Shown: in pieces, positions 61,985-64,000 of the stretch
Position numbering within the stretch: position 1 is the stretch's first letter
Layout: every line of letters starts with the position of its first letter
Assembly: GCA_029204225.1 (NCBI GenBank)
Contig: CM055098.1
Coordinates: 12,521,315-12,585,314, forward strand
Direction of reading: 5' to 3'
From: Diphasiastrum complanatum
Lineage: Eukaryota; Streptophyta; Lycopodiopsida; Lycopodiales; Lycopodiaceae
Length of the DNA stretch: 64,000 nucleotides
The notes under the pieces: generated by a model
Told to the model about the DNA's origin: nothing
Databases searched by the model: none
What the model saw: only the letters and a program-made list of their open reading frames with translations
Translations under genes and position numbers: made by a program

Positions 61985-62094
61985 ATTAGGAGCCTTCCTT
62001 CTTGAAGCTAGTTAGAAACTGGTCGCCTCTAACTATTCTATATGGAAAGTAAGGATGGAGCACTTGCTTTTGGTTTAGGAATTAATGGGTATAC
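61985..62094 (+). pseudogene. Copia gag fragment
   Basis: The frame reads GAFLLEAS, stop, KLVASNYSIWKVRMEHLLLV, clearly the start of Copia gag as at 24528. It breaks off at 62095, where sequence starting TGTTGGGAGAG begins. Confidence 0.75.
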
Positions 62095-62359
62095 TGTTGG
62101 GAGAGAGTCCTCATATCTTTGAAAAATTGTCTATTTTTGCTCATATTTTTTAGGATTCTTAGCTTTTGCTATGGACCAATACTTCTTTGAGCACCACTCT
62201 ACAAAGTCTTTTCCATTGATGCAATTCGAATAGTTGCTAGTCTTCTCATATATATCCACATTTTTTGTGTATACTTTGTCTATATTCACATTTTTGCTTT
62301 TCAAAGGTAAGTCATTTCAAAGCAAAAATTTGCCAGCCCTCTCATGTGTTGTGGAATGA

Positions 62360-62855
62360 TGTTACCTTGATACTATCGTCACAAGCATTGTATTGTACCA
62401 ATTGTTCATACTCTCGTTAAAAATTTGTGCATTGGTGGCAATCATGGCTTTCATTATTCCAGGCGAGCGGCAGTCATGGCTATCACTTTTTGGATAGGTG
62501 GACGTGATCGTGGCTGTTGTCATTGTCAAAACAATTGCATAGTGCAATAACTAGCTAGTATAGTTGATTGGCTTTATTTATAGTGGTATCACGCCAATAA
62601 GATAGTCAACAGTTTGTCCATTTGAGTCAGAGTCACGTAGGCTTGGAGTTGAGTGTGACAAGGGTTCTAATGTTCAATTTGATAGTTGGTCGAATCAAAC
62701 ATTCGAGCACTTGTCGACAATCGACACTTGACACTCCTTCAATAGTTTGACTGTTGCATAGGTACCTGTCTTCGCTTCTCATGTATAAATATGTAGCAAC
62801 ATGAATGGATCTAGATTAACTGTGGGATTTAGAGAGAGAAGTAATAAATCCAACA
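62360..62855 (-). mobile_element. inverted relative of the 27.8 kb LTR
   Basis: Read on the - strand it begins TGTTGGATTTATTACTTC and keeps blocks such as CAGTCAAACTATTGAAGG, CGAATGTTTGATTCGACC and GAACCCTTGTCACACTCAAC, matching 27821-28250 in order. It is considerably diverged. The left limit may be 62095, but the clear match ends near 62360. Confidence 0.65.
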
Positions 62856-63604
62856 ATTACGACATGGGAAAGAGGGACGTAGCTTTAACTGCCAGACCTA
62901 AATACTACTCATAATAGATAGTTTCAATTCAACATTAGAAAATCATTGACTATACATAATGATATACATTTGTCCCAATATAAAAAACAAAGCCCATCTA
63001 AAGACAATAGCAATGAAGCAAACCAATACACAAATAGATTTTTTCCAAAGTTCTTGACTACTTCTTGCAATTCAGAAAGAAGAGAAGGCTAAGTCAATGG
63101 ATTTAGTATGTCGTTTGAATTATGTCCAAATGGTAATATTTTATCATTTTGTTCTAATGTGGTTAACAAATGTCCAAGTCCTATTCTTATGTTTTGATGA
63201 TGTGTACTTCATATTTTTATTAGGGTTAGGGTGGCTATATATATGAAAATAAATGAATATGCAAGCAAATAATGTGTGATATTTATAAAAGATATTACAA
63301 TATGAACAATGAGAATTGCAGATCAAAACAAAAATATGTAATAATTTCTTGTGATGAATTACATTTGGTGTATCAATTTGATGATGATGATGAGTTAGAC
63401 AAACTATCAAAAAAAATTTGTTCTCTGGTTGCTTTTTGGCAAGATATTTGTGGAGATTTCTTTTAAGCTCTGGATCTTTCATAGAAATTTTAATTGGCAT
63501 GGACATGTTTAACATAAAACATTGATGTTAGCACATGATGATTTGTATATGACATCATATCAAGGTTGAAATCCAGTTGGTTATACATATGTGGCACAAA
63601 AGCA

Positions 63605-63838
63605 AAATAATCTGTTTGATATGCTCATTGACTTGTTAATTATGTCTACTAGCTATTTATTTGGTGAGGCTATAGTCGTATGGTAGTAGTGAGATTGTCA
63701 ACTTTATAGGTTTGGGCTTGTAAGTGCCTGATAGTATGCCAGTCTAGCTAGATGGAAGTTGATAGTCTCATGGTGGTAGTGGGATTTTCTCAAATTGAGC
63801 CATGCCACTTATGTTGTCCACTTGTCGGCAAGTTATAT
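63605..63838 (+). mobile_element. fragment of the LARD-like element interior
   Basis: Aligns with about 16625-16880: shared blocks ATGCTCATTGACTTGT, GCCTAGCTAGATGGA-like and GTCTCATGGTGG(C/T)AGTGGGAT. Diverged and with a deletion relative to it. It shows that the family has more than one genomic copy. Confidence 0.7.
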
Positions 63839-64000
63839 GGGAGAAAGTCAGATGTTAAAGAGTGTATGATCCAGCTTCTTCCTAAGTTGGGTTTTGCATG
63901 TGGTAACATGGGATATTTGGGAGTCAGCCATATTGAGTGATGCATGCTAAGACCTTCTGATTCTTGATCTTCCATGCCTAGTTTGCTTGATCACCATCTT

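Overview
The window is nuclear DNA of a land plant. It has intron-bearing genes, a class III (plant secretory) peroxidase, Ty1/Copia retrotransposons primed by initiator tRNA-Met, a CACTA (En/Spm) transposase, a tRNA-derived SINE and many long (CT)n, (GA)n, (TA)n and (CA)n microsatellites. The density of nested repeats and a nearly 9 kb intron suggest a large, repeat-rich genome such as a fern, gymnosperm or large-genome angiosperm. The species cannot be fixed from the sequence alone.

Three host genes are recognisable. (1) The 3' end of the 20S proteasome beta-1 (PBA1-type) gene lies at the left edge on the + strand. (2) A complete four-exon class III peroxidase lies at 9245-10706 (+). (3) A dCMP deaminase (DCTD-type) gene lies on the - strand from about 58.7 kb down to 46.57 kb. 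Its exons were rebuilt by reading splice sites, and one 8.8 kb intron is full of mobile DNA. Together they are ordinary housekeeping or secretory functions: protein turnover, cell-wall and ROS chemistry, and dUMP supply for dTTP. Nothing suggests that they form a cluster.

Most of 11-42 kb is layered retrotransposon and transposon debris. A decayed - strand Copia element (11014-21113) has been interrupted by a 5.8 kb LTR element with no recognisable protein (11767-17571) and by a solo LTR (17648-18384, TSD TACAT). A structurally complete Copia-type element with TSD CTTAC follows (23048-27483). It keeps gag, zinc knuckle and protease, but its integrase/RT region is replaced by an unrecognised 343-codon ORF. 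Two nested solo LTRs come next (TSDs AATGT and TGTAT), then a palindrome-rich segment, a CACTA TNP2-type transposase relic (-), and two copies of one Copia family facing each other as a long inverted repeat (36290-37712 and 41100-42264).

The large DCTD intron holds a 209-bp tandem duplication, two related transposon-like elements with palindromic arms and CATAG termini (one with a perfect 8-bp TSD, the larger one carrying a BED-finger ORF and a second convergent ORF), a head-to-head pair of LTR-like arms, a SINE and a long microsatellite. The last 5 kb holds scattered retroelement fragments, including a second copy of the 3' internal part of the 11767-17571 element and an inverted copy of the 27.8 kb LTR.

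I did not find a convincing new cellular system. The best candidates for something undescribed are the palindrome-armed CATAG elements, the Copia element with the foreign 343-codon ORF, and the hairpin cluster at 7.3-7.7 kb.
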